Of a stretch of DNA of 40,054 bases, positions 31,737 through 40,054 are shown piece after piece. Numbering within the stretch: the stretch's first letter is position 1; each line of letters opens with the position of its first letter. Location: NCBI GenBank assembly GCA_015489765.1, contig WFZC01000337.1:1-40054 (forward strand). The letters run 5' to 3'. The notes under the pieces were generated by a model, which searched no databases, had not been told where the DNA came from, and saw only the letters and a list, made by a program, of their open reading frames with translations. Made by a program: the position numbers and the translations under genes. This DNA is from Desulfobulbaceae bacterium (GTDB lineage: Bacteria; Desulfobacterota; Desulfobulbia; Desulfobulbales; Desulfobulbaceae).

Positions 31737-31806
31737 ACACGGCAGGGTCGCTACCGATTTATGTCCGGAAAGAGTAACCGGAAGTAACTTCATAATAAAA
31801 ATCGTC

Positions 31807-32088
31807 ATGATAACAGAGGCTATGGGAAAACAGCCGTCCCGGACACTGGCCGTCAAGGTCCTGGAGTTTTATATTGACGGTTTTCGGCGGATGACCGTGG
31901 GCCGTACCCTGTGGAAGGTCATCCTTATAAAACTGTTTATCATGTTTGCTGTTTTGAAATTATTTTTTTTCCAGGATTTCCTGGATGCCCGTTTTACAAC
32001 CGACCAGCAGAAGGCCGATTATGTCCTGGAACAGATTACTGCGCCTGTTCAGGCTCAACCAGCTTTACAACAAGGAGGAGAATTATGA
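31807..32088 (+). CDS. DUF4492 protein associated with cytochrome bd
   Basis: A 93-residue protein with one membrane helix. The core FYIDGFRRMTVGRTLWKVILIKLFIMFAVLKLFFFQDFL (quoted here in pieces: FYIDGFRRMTVGRTLW and KLFIMFAVLKLFFFQDFL) is the DUF4492 signature. This family is found next to cydA genes in several anaerobes and may be a small accessory subunit. Its stop overlaps the cydA start by ATGA, so translation is coupled. The start is less sure: ATG 31807 is used, and ATG 31822 is an alternative. The ORF track starts 31 codons earlier, inside the Rrf2 gene. Confidence 0.75.
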   Translation: MITEAMGKQPSRTLAVKVLEFYIDGFRRMTVGRTLWKVILIKLFIMFAVLKLFFFQDFLDARFTTDQQKADYVLEQITAPVQAQPALQQGGEL

Positions 32089-33620
32089 TCGAGAATGTTA
32101 ACCCTGCCATGGTGAACTGGGCCAGGGCGCAATTCGCCCTGACGGCCATGTATCACTGGATATTTGTACCCCTGACCCTGGGGATCACCTGGATTATCGC
32201 ATTTTATCACACTATTTATGTGAAAACGGGCAGTGAGGAGTGGAAGAACCTGACCCGGTTCTGGATGAAGCTGTTTGGAATCAACTTTGCCATTGGTGTT
32301 GCCACCGGCATTATCATGGAATTTGAGTTCGGCACCAACTGGTCCAATTACTCCTGGATGGTGGGGGATATATTCGGCGCCCCGCTTGCCATCGAGGGCA
32401 TTGCCGCCTTTTTCCTCGAGGCGACCTTTTTTGCCGTCATGTTTTTCGGCTGGAATCGCGTTTCCAAACGTTTCCATCTGTTTTCCACCTGGATGGTCGC
32501 CATCGGCTCCAACCTGTCGGCTGTCTGGATCCTGGTGGCCAATGCCTGGATGCAGCATCCGGTCGGCCAGGCCTTTAACCCACAAACGGCCCGCTTTGAA
32601 ATGCATAACTTTGCCGACGTGGTCTTCAATCCGGTGGCTGTTTCCAAGTTTACCCATACCACCAGCGCTTCCATGCTCTTTGCCGCCCTCTTTATCATCT
32701 CGATTTCGTCTTACTATCTGTTGAAGGGGCGCCATGTGAAAATGGCAAAACGGTCCATCGTGGTAGCCGCTGTCATCGGTTTGCTGGCCTCGGGCTTTGT
32801 CGGGTTTACCGGTGATGAAGCAGCCTACGAAGACGCCCAGCATCAACCGATGAAGCTGGCGGCTTTCGAAGGGCTGTACCAGGGCAAGAAAAATGCCGGT
32901 CTGGTGGCTTTTGGCATGATCAATTCCGGTAAAAAGGTCGGTGATGATCAGGATCCCTTCCATTTCGAAATCCGGGTGCCTGGTATCTTGAGCATGCTGG
33001 CAAATCGAAAATTCGGCTCCTTTGTTCCCGGCATCAATGATCTGGTTTACGGTAATGCCGAGCAGGGAATCATGGGCGCTGCCGAAAAGATAGAAAAGGG
33101 CAGGGTGGCCATTGCCCAGCTCGATGCCTATAAAAAGGCCACTAAGGCCGGGGATGCGGCAGCCGCCCAGGCCGCCCTTTCCCTGTTTGACCAGAACAGA
33201 GAGTATCTTGGGTACGGTTTCCTGGAAAAACCTGAAGATGCGGCGCCACCGGTTGGTCTCTCCTTTAACGCCTTTCATGTGATGGTCGTTTTAGGGACCA
33301 TTTTTCCGCTGGTTTTTCTGGCCTTTCTCTACTATTCCTACAGGGGTACCCTGGCGGAGCAGAAATGGTTGCTGGCAGGCGGGACAATCATGTTCTTTCT
33401 GGGCCTTGCCGCCCATGAGGCGGGATGGGTTGTCGCTGAAGTCGGCCGTCAGCCATGGGCCATTCAGGACCTGCTGCCAGTGACCGTGGCCCGCTCCAAC
33501 CTGACCGCCGGAACTGTACAGACGACCTTTTTCATGTTTTTGATTTTGTTTACCATCCTCCTGGTGGCCGAGGTCAGTATTATGTTGAAACAGATCAGCA
33601 TCGGTCCGGAAGAAAATTAA
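32085..33620 (+). CDS. cydA: Cytochrome bd-type quinol oxidase subunit I
   Basis: A 511-residue membrane protein with about nine helices that carries the hemes. Conserved features are the N-terminal MVNWARAQFALTAMYHWIFVPLTLG with the axial His, KFTHTTSASMLFAAL with the heme b558 His, the quinol-binding stretch GDEAAYEDAQHQPMKLAAFEGLY, and the C-terminal GRQPWAIQDLLPVTVARSNL. It oxidises quinol and reduces O2 to water. A strong site AAGGAGGAG fixes ATG 32085; the track's earlier start is in the DUF4492 gene in another frame. It overlaps DUF4492 and is followed by a 30-residue membrane peptide gene. Confidence 0.96.
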   Translation: MIENVNPAMVNWARAQFALTAMYHWIFVPLTLGITWIIAFYHTIYVKTGSEEWKNLTRFWMKLFGINFAIGVATGIIMEFEFGTNWSNYSWMVGDIFGAPLAIEGIAAFFLEATFFAVMFFGWNRVSKRFHLFSTWMVAIGSNLSAVWILVANAWMQHPVGQAFNPQTARFEMHNFADVVFNPVAVSKFTHTTSASMLFAALFIISISSYYLLKGRHVKMAKRSIVVAAVIGLLASGFVGFTGDEAAYEDAQHQPMKLAAFEGLYQGKKNAGLVAFGMINSGKKVGDDQDPFHFEIRVPGILSMLANRKFGSFVPGINDLVYGNAEQGIMGAAEKIEKGRVAIAQLDAYKKATKAGDAAAAQAALSLFDQNREYLGYGFLEKPEDAAPPVGLSFNAFHVMVVLGTIFPLVFLAFLYYSYRGTLAEQKWLLAGGTIMFFLGLAAHEAGWVVAEVGRQPWAIQDLLPVTVARSNLTAGTVQTTFFMFLILFTILLVAEVSIMLKQISIGPEEN

Positions 33621-33698
33621 CGACAACTCCGTTGCCTGCCCGGTCCGGGATGTTTCAGGAGCGGCCGGCAGGTCGAACAAGCTCCAAGGAGAAAAAAT

Positions 33699-33791
33699 AT
33701 GAATGCTTTTCTACTGTTGTCCTGGCTGGCGGTTATTGTTGTTTCCTACCGCCTGTCCGTCCTTTTGTTGAAGAAGATTGAGCTGTTGTAG
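33699..33791 (+). CDS. 30-residue membrane peptide, probable small subunit of cytochrome bd
   Basis: It is too short for the ORF track. The start has an excellent ribosome site, CAAGGAGAAAAAAT-ATG. The peptide is a single membrane span (residues about 3-25: FLLLSWLAVIVVSYRLSVLLLKK in part) ending in KKIELL. Position directly after cydA, size and topology match the small subunits known in cytochrome bd complexes (CydX, CydS, CydH). The sequence is not the CydX consensus, so the assignment rests on position and form. A hairpin follows 37 bp later. Confidence 0.65.
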   Translation: MNAFLLLSWLAVIVVSYRLSVLLLKKIELL

Positions 33792-33827
33792 CATTATTAC
33801 TGTTCTGTAACAGGAACCGTCCACGCC

Positions 33828-33864
33828 CGGGCAGTTGGCGCCTCTCCTCCGTGCCAGCTGCCCG
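33828..33864 (+). terminator. Hairpin ending the cyd operon
   Basis: CGGGCAGTTGGC pairs with GCCAGCTGCCCG over 12 bp with one G-T pair. The following CTATTCCTCTCCCTCTTC is pyrimidine-rich but not a strict U tract, so termination may be partial. Confidence 0.6.
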
Positions 33865-33899
33865 CTATTCCTCTCCCTCTTCAACCATGGAGAAACCCC

Positions 33900-36158
33900 A
33901 TGCCCAAAGTTCTGCTTCTTGGTTCCAATGTCCAGATCTACAATCTGCCGATCAAGGAGGTAAGTCTGCTTAGAGAGGGAAGCCTGCCTGCCTATGGCTA
34001 TAATCCTGGAGATGATATCGAACTACTTGCCGGTAAGGTGGCCGAGGTTGGAGGACGTCTTGAGGAATGTCTGACCTGGCTGGCTTCGTATCTTACCACC
34101 TCGGAGTTGTCGCCGAGGATCCATTCACTGACCTATGGCCGGGAAAAAAAGGTCTACCAGATATTCAAGAAACGGGTTTTCCGCCAGCGCCGCGCCGAGG
34201 ACCGGGACAGGAGAGAACATGGCTGGTTCATGGTCAAGCAGATCCTGCCCGCCGAGGGGCGCGGTTTTCACAAGGACCATTTTGTATTCACCGATGAAAA
34301 TCGTGCTGCCTTAACTAACAATGACGGCATTGTTCTTATCGATGATTCGGGCGTACCGCCTCAGATCAGTGACGAGATAGCGGCAATGAACCCAGGCCTC
34401 TGGTGTATTGCCATGGGCATTTCCGTGGCACACTGGCAACAATGGGCCAGGCACCTGGGCGATCGATTCACCCTGTTCTGCCGCCTGTCCGATCTTGAGA
34501 CCACCCGGATGGAGATGGACAGCTCAGTCAACTGGGAAAGCATTGTCGCCATGTGTCTGCGGGCCCTGAGGACCCCGGAAGTCGGGCTCTGGGACAAGCG
34601 TCATAATCGCTTTTTCTGTCATATTATCGTTGAGATGTTTCCGCACGGTATCCTCTATGTCGGGCCCGGCGGTTCCTATTTCCGCTATCGAAAAGGATGT
34701 CTGCCCGAGAAGAGTTCCCCGCGTCAGAGAGGGTCGGTTCCCTGCTATGATACCATGGTCACCTCCATGTTGACCATGGATGCGCTCCGGTTTAACGGCT
34801 TTTCCTTTTCTCGCAACTGCTTTTATGACCTCTCCAAACGGGTACTGCTGAATTGGGAAGTCCTCTCGCAAAACGGCTATGCCTTTGATGACGGCCTGGA
34901 GTTCCCGGACCTTGATTTTTCTTCCACCTATCCGGATGGCTCTCCCTGCTCATTTCTGGAGAATTGCCAGGACCCCACCTTTGTCGAGCTTCCGGCATTT
35001 TCGGCTGATTTCGATTCCACCCTTGAACTGGTTGCCGGCCAGGTCTGGAATGAGGAGAAAAAAAAGGCCCTGCGCTCATTTTTTCGTATTCCGTTGCTGC
35101 CCCCGGTTCGCGAGAATGGCGGTCTAGGCTATGACTACCTTGATATCATCGTCTCGGTGTTGCACTATCTCAAGGAAGAGGTGAACCGGGGAACCGGTTT
35201 TAACAATCTGCCGATTTTCCAGTTGGGCCATCTGCGCACCACTGATCCTGCCGAAATTGACCCGGTTATCACCCTCCATAACGTGATGGACTCCTATGTG
35301 TCCAAATCAAGCGTCCTGAGGCCACTCTGTATCGGGGTGTTCGGCCCCCCAGGTTCCGGCAAATCCTTTGCCGTCAAACAGGTGGCCAATGTTATTTCAA
35401 GGAATTTCTCCGGTAATCCCTTTGATTTTTTTGAGTTCAACCTCACCCAGTTTGCCGACCCCGACGAGATTAACTCGGCCATTGATCCCATCCGCGCATC
35501 GGTGGCCCAGGGCAAGGTACCGATAGCCTTCTGGGATGAATTTGACTGCCGCTATGACGGCAACGAGTTCGGCTACCTGCGTTATTTTCTGCCCGCCATG
35601 CAAGACGGTGTTACCTATGTGCATGGTATCCCCTATCATATCGGCCGGGCCGTCTTCGTCTTTGCCGGCGGGGTCAAGGCCAGTTATACGGATATGGAAA
35701 AACTGCTGCATCCCGCTGATCCCAAAGAGCTGGAGATGACCAAGACCTTGAAAATACCTGATTTTATGAGTCGTCTGCGGGTGGTCCTTGATATTGACGG
35801 CATTGAAATCGCGGAACACCTGCTCCGAGATTCGGCCAATGAGGACGAACTTGAAGAGCTGCAACGTATTCTTTTGAAACGTGCCTTTATTATTGCTCAC
35901 CAGATGCAGACCCACTGGAAGACAGCGGCCCGCAAGACCTCGGGCCTTTTGCTTCGTCTGTTACTGGCCGAATACAAATTCGGCGCCCGGTCGATAGAAG
36001 CGGTCATCGAGGCCAGCCGGGCGGCGGACCGTCTTGTTTATGGTCTGCCGGAACTTATCGCGCCGTCGGCGGCCCGCATCCACGCAAGCTGGCGGGTTGA
36101 GCTGGAACGGCGCATCGATCAGGTGCGCAAGAGCAAGGGGTTACGGGCGGTCTGGTAG
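33900..36158 (+). CDS. Large AAA+-type ATPase with unrecognised N-terminal half
   Basis: A 752-residue soluble protein. The C-terminal half (about 430-720) is a P-loop ATPase: Walker A GPPGSGKS (482-489), Walker B PIAFWDEFD (541-549), and a later region MSRLRVVLDIDG suggesting AAA+ sensor positions. The first 400 residues are not recognised with confidence. Segments ILYVGPGGSYFRYRKG followed by PCYDTMVTSML (around 250-290) recall the end of ribokinase/PfkB-like domains, where GPGG-like text precedes a DTxGAGD anion hole; here Asp 284 is kept but the glycines are lost. This half could be a degenerate sugar-kinase fold used as a sensor. It starts ATG 33900 after GGAGAAACCCC, convergent with the hybrid kinase gene. 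The role is unknown. Confidence 0.7.
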   Translation: MPKVLLLGSNVQIYNLPIKEVSLLREGSLPAYGYNPGDDIELLAGKVAEVGGRLEECLTWLASYLTTSELSPRIHSLTYGREKKVYQIFKKRVFRQRRAEDRDRREHGWFMVKQILPAEGRGFHKDHFVFTDENRAALTNNDGIVLIDDSGVPPQISDEIAAMNPGLWCIAMGISVAHWQQWARHLGDRFTLFCRLSDLETTRMEMDSSVNWESIVAMCLRALRTPEVGLWDKRHNRFFCHIIVEMFPHGILYVGPGGSYFRYRKGCLPEKSSPRQRGSVPCYDTMVTSMLTMDALRFNGFSFSRNCFYDLSKRVLLNWEVLSQNGYAFDDGLEFPDLDFSSTYPDGSPCSFLENCQDPTFVELPAFSADFDSTLELVAGQVWNEEKKKALRSFFRIPLLPPVRENGGLGYDYLDIIVSVLHYLKEEVNRGTGFNNLPIFQLGHLRTTDPAEIDPVITLHNVMDSYVSKSSVLRPLCIGVFGPPGSGKSFAVKQVANVISRNFSGNPFDFFEFNLTQFADPDEINSAIDPIRASVAQGKVPIAFWDEFDCRYDGNEFGYLRYFLPAMQDGVTYVHGIPYHIGRAVFVFAGGVKASYTDMEKLLHPADPKELEMTKTLKIPDFMSRLRVVLDIDGIEIAEHLLRDSANEDELEELQRILLKRAFIIAHQMQTHWKTAARKTSGLLLRLLLAEYKFGARSIEAVIEASRAADRLVYGLPELIAPSAARIHASWRVELERRIDQVRKSKGLRAVW

Positions 36159-36185
36159 AGGAGTTGGAACTTGCCGCTCCTGGAA

Positions 36186-38360
36186 TTATGAGGTTTTTTT
36201 CAGGGTTTTCTTAATGTATTCCAGTAGTTTGTTCATGCTGATCGGTTTGCGGAGCATGGCAGCTATATCAAGCCGGACAAAGTCATGGGCTGAAATATTT
36301 TCACTGTACCCGGTGGCCAGGATGGTCGGAAGATCGCCGCGAATTTCCCGTATCTTTGCAATAAGATCCATGCCGGTCATCTTCGGCATATTTTGATCGG
36401 TGACCACCAGGTCCCATTGCTGTGGATTAGCGCTGAAAATTTTCCAGGCCTCCTTACCATTTTTGCAGGTTGTCAGTAGAAAACCGTATTTTTCCAGATA
36501 GGTTTTTACAAGATCACGGATCGCCTGTTCATCATCGGCAAAGAGAATGGAGGCTCTGCGTCCCTCTCCGGCAACGGAAGAATCGGCATCCTTTTTCCCG
36601 GTAGCGGTATGGGCGGGCATGGAAGGTGCGACCGGAAAATAGATAATGAAAATGGTTCCCTTGCCCGGTTTAGAGCGTACCTTGATGCCGGCCCCGTGAC
36701 TTTGAAGAATACCGTGTACCACTGCCAGCCCCAGGCCGGTGCCCTTTCCGTATCCTTTGGTGGTGAAATAAGGATCAAAGATCTTCTTAATGACCTTGGA
36801 CGACATACCGTGTCCCGTGTCCCGGACCACCAAGCGCACATATTTTCCGGGCGGCAACTCAGGACCGCCACCGGTATTCTTTTTCGGGGCATAGGAGATG
36901 TCCTGCAGGCTGACCGTCAATACGCCGCCGTGTTCTTTCATGGCATGCAGGCTGTTGGTGCAGAGATTGACAATAAGCTGATGGATCTGGGTCGGATTTG
37001 CCAGCACAAGAGAGGTTGAGGTGATATCCTGGTAGATTTTGACTGTTTTTGGCGCCGATGAGCGGAGCATCTGTACTGCTTCCTGTATGATCAGGGAGAT
37101 CTGCACCGCCTGCTTTGCCTGGTCTTCCTTGCTGCTGAAAGTCAGTATTTGCCGGACCAGTTCACTGGCGCGTTGTGCTGCTATCTGGACTTGATGTAAT
37201 GAGTCGGCAATGGGCGATGTCTTTTTCACCTTCATCAGGGCCAGGTCGGTATAACCCATGATGGCGGTCAAAATATTATTAAAATCATGGGCAATGCCTC
37301 CGGCCATGGTGCCGATGGCCTCCATTTTCTGGCTCTGGCGCAACTCTTCTTCAAGTTGTTTTTCCGTGGTCATGTCCTTCATCGAGACGTGGAGAATCTT
37401 GCCGCTGGCTGTGGGCACACAATGGACATTGGCTTCGGTCAATCGGACGGTACCCTTGCGCGAGCGGATGTACCACTGACAGGTGACTGTTTCTCCCGCA
37501 AAGGCCTGCTCCTTTATTTCACGTATTTTCTGAAGGGTCGGCGTGCCGTCGGGTTGAATCTCCGGTGCGAACGCATCGGAGGGCAGGCCAATAAGCTCTC
37601 TCTTGTCCTTGCAGTCCAACAATTCCAGGCCTGCTTTGTTGCTGTCGAGATAACGCCAGTTTTTAAAGAGAAAATGGGCGTCGTGTGAGGATTCAAACAG
37701 GGCTTGATAGAGTCGTTCCTTTTCTTCCAGCCTGTTTTCCGCCCTGTTGAGGGCGCTGACATCGATACCGATACAGAGCAGTTCCAGAAAGGAGCCATCT
37801 TCACCGGTGATAACCTTGTTGCACCACTGAATGTGCGCACGGCTGCCGTCCCTGCGCAGATTGTTCAGGGTACAGCTGCGGAATCGGGTGGGATTCCGGA
37901 GGATCCTTTTCATCAGTCTGTTGATGAATTTTTTCGGGTCCGGTCTTGTTGGGAGAATGGTCCCCAGAATGCTGTGATCAACGAGATCATCATGGGTAAA
38001 TCCGAAGAAATCCAGCCCGTATTGGTTGATAAAGAGGATTTTGCCCTGAGGATCAAGTCGGAGAATAATACTGTTGCTGCTCTGGACCAGTTCCTGATAC
38101 AGTCGTTGCTGATGGTGGAGACGGCCTATTTTTTTGCGCAGGCTTTCATTGACCGAAGAGAGGATGTCGGCCAGCATGTTGATGTCGCTTTCCGCAAGAG
38201 CGGTTGTCCCGTCCATTCCGGGAACCGAGATCGGTTCGGGCTGTTTTTCTTTAAACGCGGGCCGGATAAGTGTGAACAACAGCCAGCACAGCAGGGCGAT
38301 GATCAGGATGATCGTCAGCACCAGCAAAATGGCAAGGATGTTGAGAAGGGAGAGTATCAT
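36186..38360 (-). CDS. Hybrid sensor histidine kinase with two PAS domains and receiver
   Basis: A 724-residue protein. One N-terminal membrane helix (about 5-33) has no periplasmic domain. Two PAS domains follow (about 82-205 with [19 protein letters not shown], and 215-335). The HisKA box is [20 protein letters not shown]. The ATPase shows VRDTGHGM and [17 protein letters not shown]-terminal receiver (about 605-720) has D-D-E at ILFADDEQ, phosphoacceptor in [13 protein letters not shown], and LRKP. No DNA-binding regulator is adjacent, so output partners lie elsewhere. The gene lies 53 bp after a lipoprotein gene on the same strand and converges on the AAA+ gene. Confidence 0.9.
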   Translation of the reverse strand: MILSLLNILAILLVLTIILIIALLCWLLFTLIRPAFKEKQPEPISVPGMDGTTALAESDINMLADILSSVNESLRKKIGRLHHQQRLYQELVQSSNSIILRLDPQGKILFINQYGLDFFGFTHDDLVDHSILGTILPTRPDPKKFINRLMKRILRNPTRFRSCTLNNLRRDGSRAHIQWCNKVITGEDGSFLELLCIGIDVSALNRAENRLEEKERLYQALFESSHDAHFLFKNWRYLDSNKAGLELLDCKDKRELIGLPSDAFAPEIQPDGTPTLQKIREIKEQAFAGETVTCQWYIRSRKGTVRLTEANVHCVPTASGKILHVSMKDMTTEKQLEEELRQSQKMEAIGTMAGGIAHDFNNILTAIMGYTDLALMKVKKTSPIADSLHQVQIAAQRASELVRQILTFSSKEDQAKQAVQISLIIQEAVQMLRSSAPKTVKIYQDITSTSLVLANPTQIHQLIVNLCTNSLHAMKEHGGVLTVSLQDISYAPKKNTGGGPELPPGKYVRLVVRDTGHGMSSKVIKKIFDPYFTTKGYGKGTGLGLAVVHGILQSHGAGIKVRSKPGKGTIFIIYFPVAPSMPAHTATGKKDADSSVAGEGRRASILFADDEQAIRDLVKTYLEKYGFLLTTCKNGKEAWKIFSANPQQWDLVVTDQNMPKMTGMDLIAKIREIRGDLPTILATGYSENISAHDFVRLDIAAMLRKPISMNKLLEYIKKTLKKTS

Positions 38361-38413
38361 GATAAAAAGGGTGGGTTACAGGCATGCGATCCGTAACCTC
38401 CTCCAGTCAGCCG

Positions 38414-38914
38414 TCAATGACAGCGCAGGAAGGCGGCCTGCAGCATTACCGGATAAGGGAAGGAAACATTTCTGTTGCCCCACTGGCCAAGACCTATACC
38501 AACGAATTCACCCTGTCTGTCCCAGACATCAAAGCTGTATTTCCAGCCGCACCACTGATCGTTGCAGCGATATTCCCGGCCGGGTCCAAAATAGGCAAAG
38601 GTAAAACCCGGATTATCTTTCATCCTGCGGGCCTGGCCAATAAGGACCAGGTCAGCCCCGTGTGCCTTTGCCTCCCGGTCAAGTTCTGCGCGCATTGCGG
38701 CGCCATCCGTTCCTGCCGGCATACTGACCAGTAATTCGGCGAAAACCCGGCATGGTGGAGCGGCCTGGTCCGCCTGAAAGATGTATTGTACCTTGTCGGT
38801 CGGTGGATAGACAGGGCCGTGAAACGCATAGGGATTGACCTCTTTTCCGCCGCAGGCGGAGAGAAGGAGTAGCGAACAGAACAGTAAGAGAAATGGAGAG
38901 AGTTGTTTTTTCAT
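38414..38914 (-). CDS. Hypothetical lipoprotein
   Basis: A 166-residue protein starting MKKQLSPFLLLFCSLLLLSAC, a signal peptide with lipobox LSAC, so it should be lipid-anchored after cleavage before Cys 21. The mature part is alpha/beta-like with AELDREAKAHGADLVLIGQARR and four further cysteines, two of them in YRCNDQWCGWKY. The AAMRAELDREAKAHGADLVLI stretch resembles envelope lipoproteins with a small conserved C-terminal domain, but I cannot name a family. ATG 38914 replaces the earlier track start, which has no signal peptide. No ribosome site is obvious. Confidence 0.65.
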   Translation of the reverse strand: MKKQLSPFLLLFCSLLLLSACGGKEVNPYAFHGPVYPPTDKVQYIFQADQAAPPCRVFAELLVSMPAGTDGAAMRAELDREAKAHGADLVLIGQARRMKDNPGFTFAYFGPGREYRCNDQWCGWKYSFDVWDRQGEFVGIGLGQWGNRNVSFPYPVMLQAAFLRCH

Positions 38915-38993
38915 AGGTGTTTTTATGGTTTGTTGAAAAACAGATGGATTCGTTTTACCGGGTTTCGGGTGTGGAGTCAGCCTCTGTGGGTGA

Positions 38994-39947
38994 TTGTTGA
39001 ACAGGTCATGTAAAAAAAACAGAACATTAGTGAGATTGCAAGAAGAAAAACACACGCTTGTGGTTGCCGATTTCCTTTTGCTGGTAACCGCCCTGGTCTG
39101 GGGTTTTGGATTTGTCGCCCAGAGGGCCGGAATGGAGTATGTCGGCCCGTTTACCTTTAACGGTATCCGCTTCCTGCTCGGTGGGATATGCCTGCTGCCG
39201 ATGAGTGTGCGGGCGGATCACACCATGGCAAAGGAAGTTGGCGCGGCCATGCCACCTGGAAAGGCAGGCCTTTTTGCGGGTTGTCTCTTGTTTGTCGGGG
39301 CCAGCCTGCAACAGGTCGGCCTTTTGTATACCAGCGCCGGCAAGGCGGGATTCATTACCGGGCTGTATGTTATTTTTGTTCCCATCTTTGGTCTTGTCCT
39401 CGGCAGGCGGACCAGTTGCGGCACCTGGCTTGGGGCATTGCTGGCAACAATAGGCATGTATTTTCTCAGCGTCCGCGAGGATTTCACCATCGGCGCTGGA
39501 GATCTCCTGGTCCTGGCCGGCGCCGGGGTCTGGGCCCTGCATGTGCTGTTACTTGGCTATCTTTCGCCGCGTACCCATCCCATCCGTCTTGCCATGACCC
39601 AGTTTCTCTACTGCGGCCTGTTCAGCCTGATCGTTGCCCTCTGTTTCGAGACAATTTCGCTGCCTGCTGTTTATGGTGCAGCCATACCCATCCTCTACGG
39701 CGGCCTCTGTTCGGTCGGGATCGGCTACACGCTGCAGACGGTTGCCCAGCGCTGGGCCCATCCCGCCCATGCATCCATTCTTCTCAGCCTTGAAGCCGTA
39801 TTCGCAGCCGTTGGCGGCTGGTGGCTGCTTGGGGAAACACTCACCGGGCGGGGATTATTCGGTTGCGCCCTGATGCTCGTCGGGATGCTGTTTTCCCAGG
39901 TATATCCGCTTCTGCGCAGGAAAAGAGTTCCTTTGGTTTATAACTGA
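38994..39947 (+). CDS. EamA/DMT-superfamily transporter
   Basis: An inner-membrane protein of about 300 residues with ten predicted helices in two EamA halves: LLLVTALVWGFGFVAQRAGMEYVGPFTFNGIRFLLGG in the first (in part), and LSLEAVFAAVGGWWLLGETLTGRGLFGCALMLVGM with the typical E-x-V-x(n)-GE-L signature in the second. Members export amino acids, nucleotides or other metabolites; the substrate is not predictable. The start is uncertain: TTG 38994 is the longest, and GTG 39030 fits equally well; there is no clear ribosome site. It is divergent from the lipoprotein gene. Confidence 0.85.
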   Translation: MLNRSCKKNRTLVRLQEEKHTLVVADFLLLVTALVWGFGFVAQRAGMEYVGPFTFNGIRFLLGGICLLPMSVRADHTMAKEVGAAMPPGKAGLFAGCLLFVGASLQQVGLLYTSAGKAGFITGLYVIFVPIFGLVLGRRTSCGTWLGALLATIGMYFLSVREDFTIGAGDLLVLAGAGVWALHVLLLGYLSPRTHPIRLAMTQFLYCGLFSLIVALCFETISLPAVYGAAIPILYGGLCSVGIGYTLQTVAQRWAHPAHASILLSLEAVFAAVGGWWLLGETLTGRGLFGCALMLVGMLFSQVYPLLRRKRVPLVYN

Positions 39948-40054
39948 GGCAGTTTTGCATGACAGGTCCTTCTGTCCGGCTCCTGGGTAATTGTTCTGTA
40001 AATATTTCCTTCCCTTCTTTTGAATCATCTTCTTGTCTGGTATACTGTAAAAAC

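Noticed and set aside
32055-33278. 407-codon minus-strand ORF opposite cydA
   Set aside because: Antisense shadow of cydA, which has all family motifs and a strong ribosome site.
36159-36215. Terminator between the AAA+ and hybrid kinase genes
   Set aside because: The AGGAG/CTCCT stem is short with a long loop, and the T-run downstream belongs to kinase codons.
40040-40054. Possible start of another mobile element at the right edge (TGTAAAAAC)
   Set aside because: Only nine bases resemble the left end and the window stops there, so it cannot be told from chance.

Overview
This window looks like chromosome from an anaerobic, sulfur-metabolising member of the Desulfobacterota (former Deltaproteobacteria, Desulfobulbales-like). 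That placement is an inference from gene content: an acsE-type methyltransferase of the Wood-Ljungdahl pathway, a class II DAHP synthase, several candidate sulfite/sulfate exporters, a tetraheme-independent oxygen-defence set (cytochrome bd, hemerythrin), DUF3365-type heme-sensing kinases with NtrC-type partners, and an lptA-lptB-rpoN-ptsN block of a Gram-negative cell. No rRNA or tRNA gene, CRISPR array, phage or transposase gene was seen.

Layout. Bases 1-1400 are AT-rich accessory DNA: a mazEF-type toxin-antitoxin pair cut by the left edge, then about 1 kb without genes that holds REP-like hairpins and copies of a short mobile repeat. Bases 1399-8454 are a co-directional four-gene signalling locus: a DUF202-like membrane protein fused to a receiver domain, a phosphotransfer protein related to PEP synthase, a heme-binding sensor kinase and a sigma-54 activator. 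Bases 8612-12285 (minus) encode an ArsB/NhaD-type ion transporter, a CBS protein and a ClC channel. Bases 12603-16545 (minus) encode a TauE/SafE exporter with a DUF1634-like partner, a Cys-rich small protein and a YeiH-type exporter with a sigma-54-like promoter. Bases 17333-20362 (plus) hold acsE, an HsdR_N-like protein and DAHP synthase. Bases 20436-23646 (minus) hold lptA-lptB-rpoN-ptsN. Bases 23884-26726 (plus) hold argB, argD and mntP. Bases 26748-28835 (minus) hold a hemerythrin, a degenerate SNase-like protein and chrA. Bases 29065-33791 (plus) hold an MBL-fold hydrolase and a cytochrome bd cluster with an Rrf2 regulator and two small proteins. Bases 33900-39947 hold a large AAA+ protein of unknown role, a hybrid histidine kinase, a lipoprotein and an EamA transporter.

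The strongest new observation is a family of 161-183 bp non-coding elements (1153-1335, 17139-17299, 24769-24943, plus a truncated copy near 459-510). Each of the three full copies is flanked by a perfect direct repeat of 8-12 bp, has a GC-rich inner stem and imperfect inverted ends with a CGTAAAAA core. The copy at 24769 sits exactly inside an ATGA stop/start overlap between argB and argD, and the duplication restores both the argB stop and the argD start. This behaves like a MITE. Other points of interest are an 11-fold heptad array in the DUF202-receiver protein, an AAA+ protein with a possible ribokinase-like N-terminal half, and the unusual order of the cyd genes.
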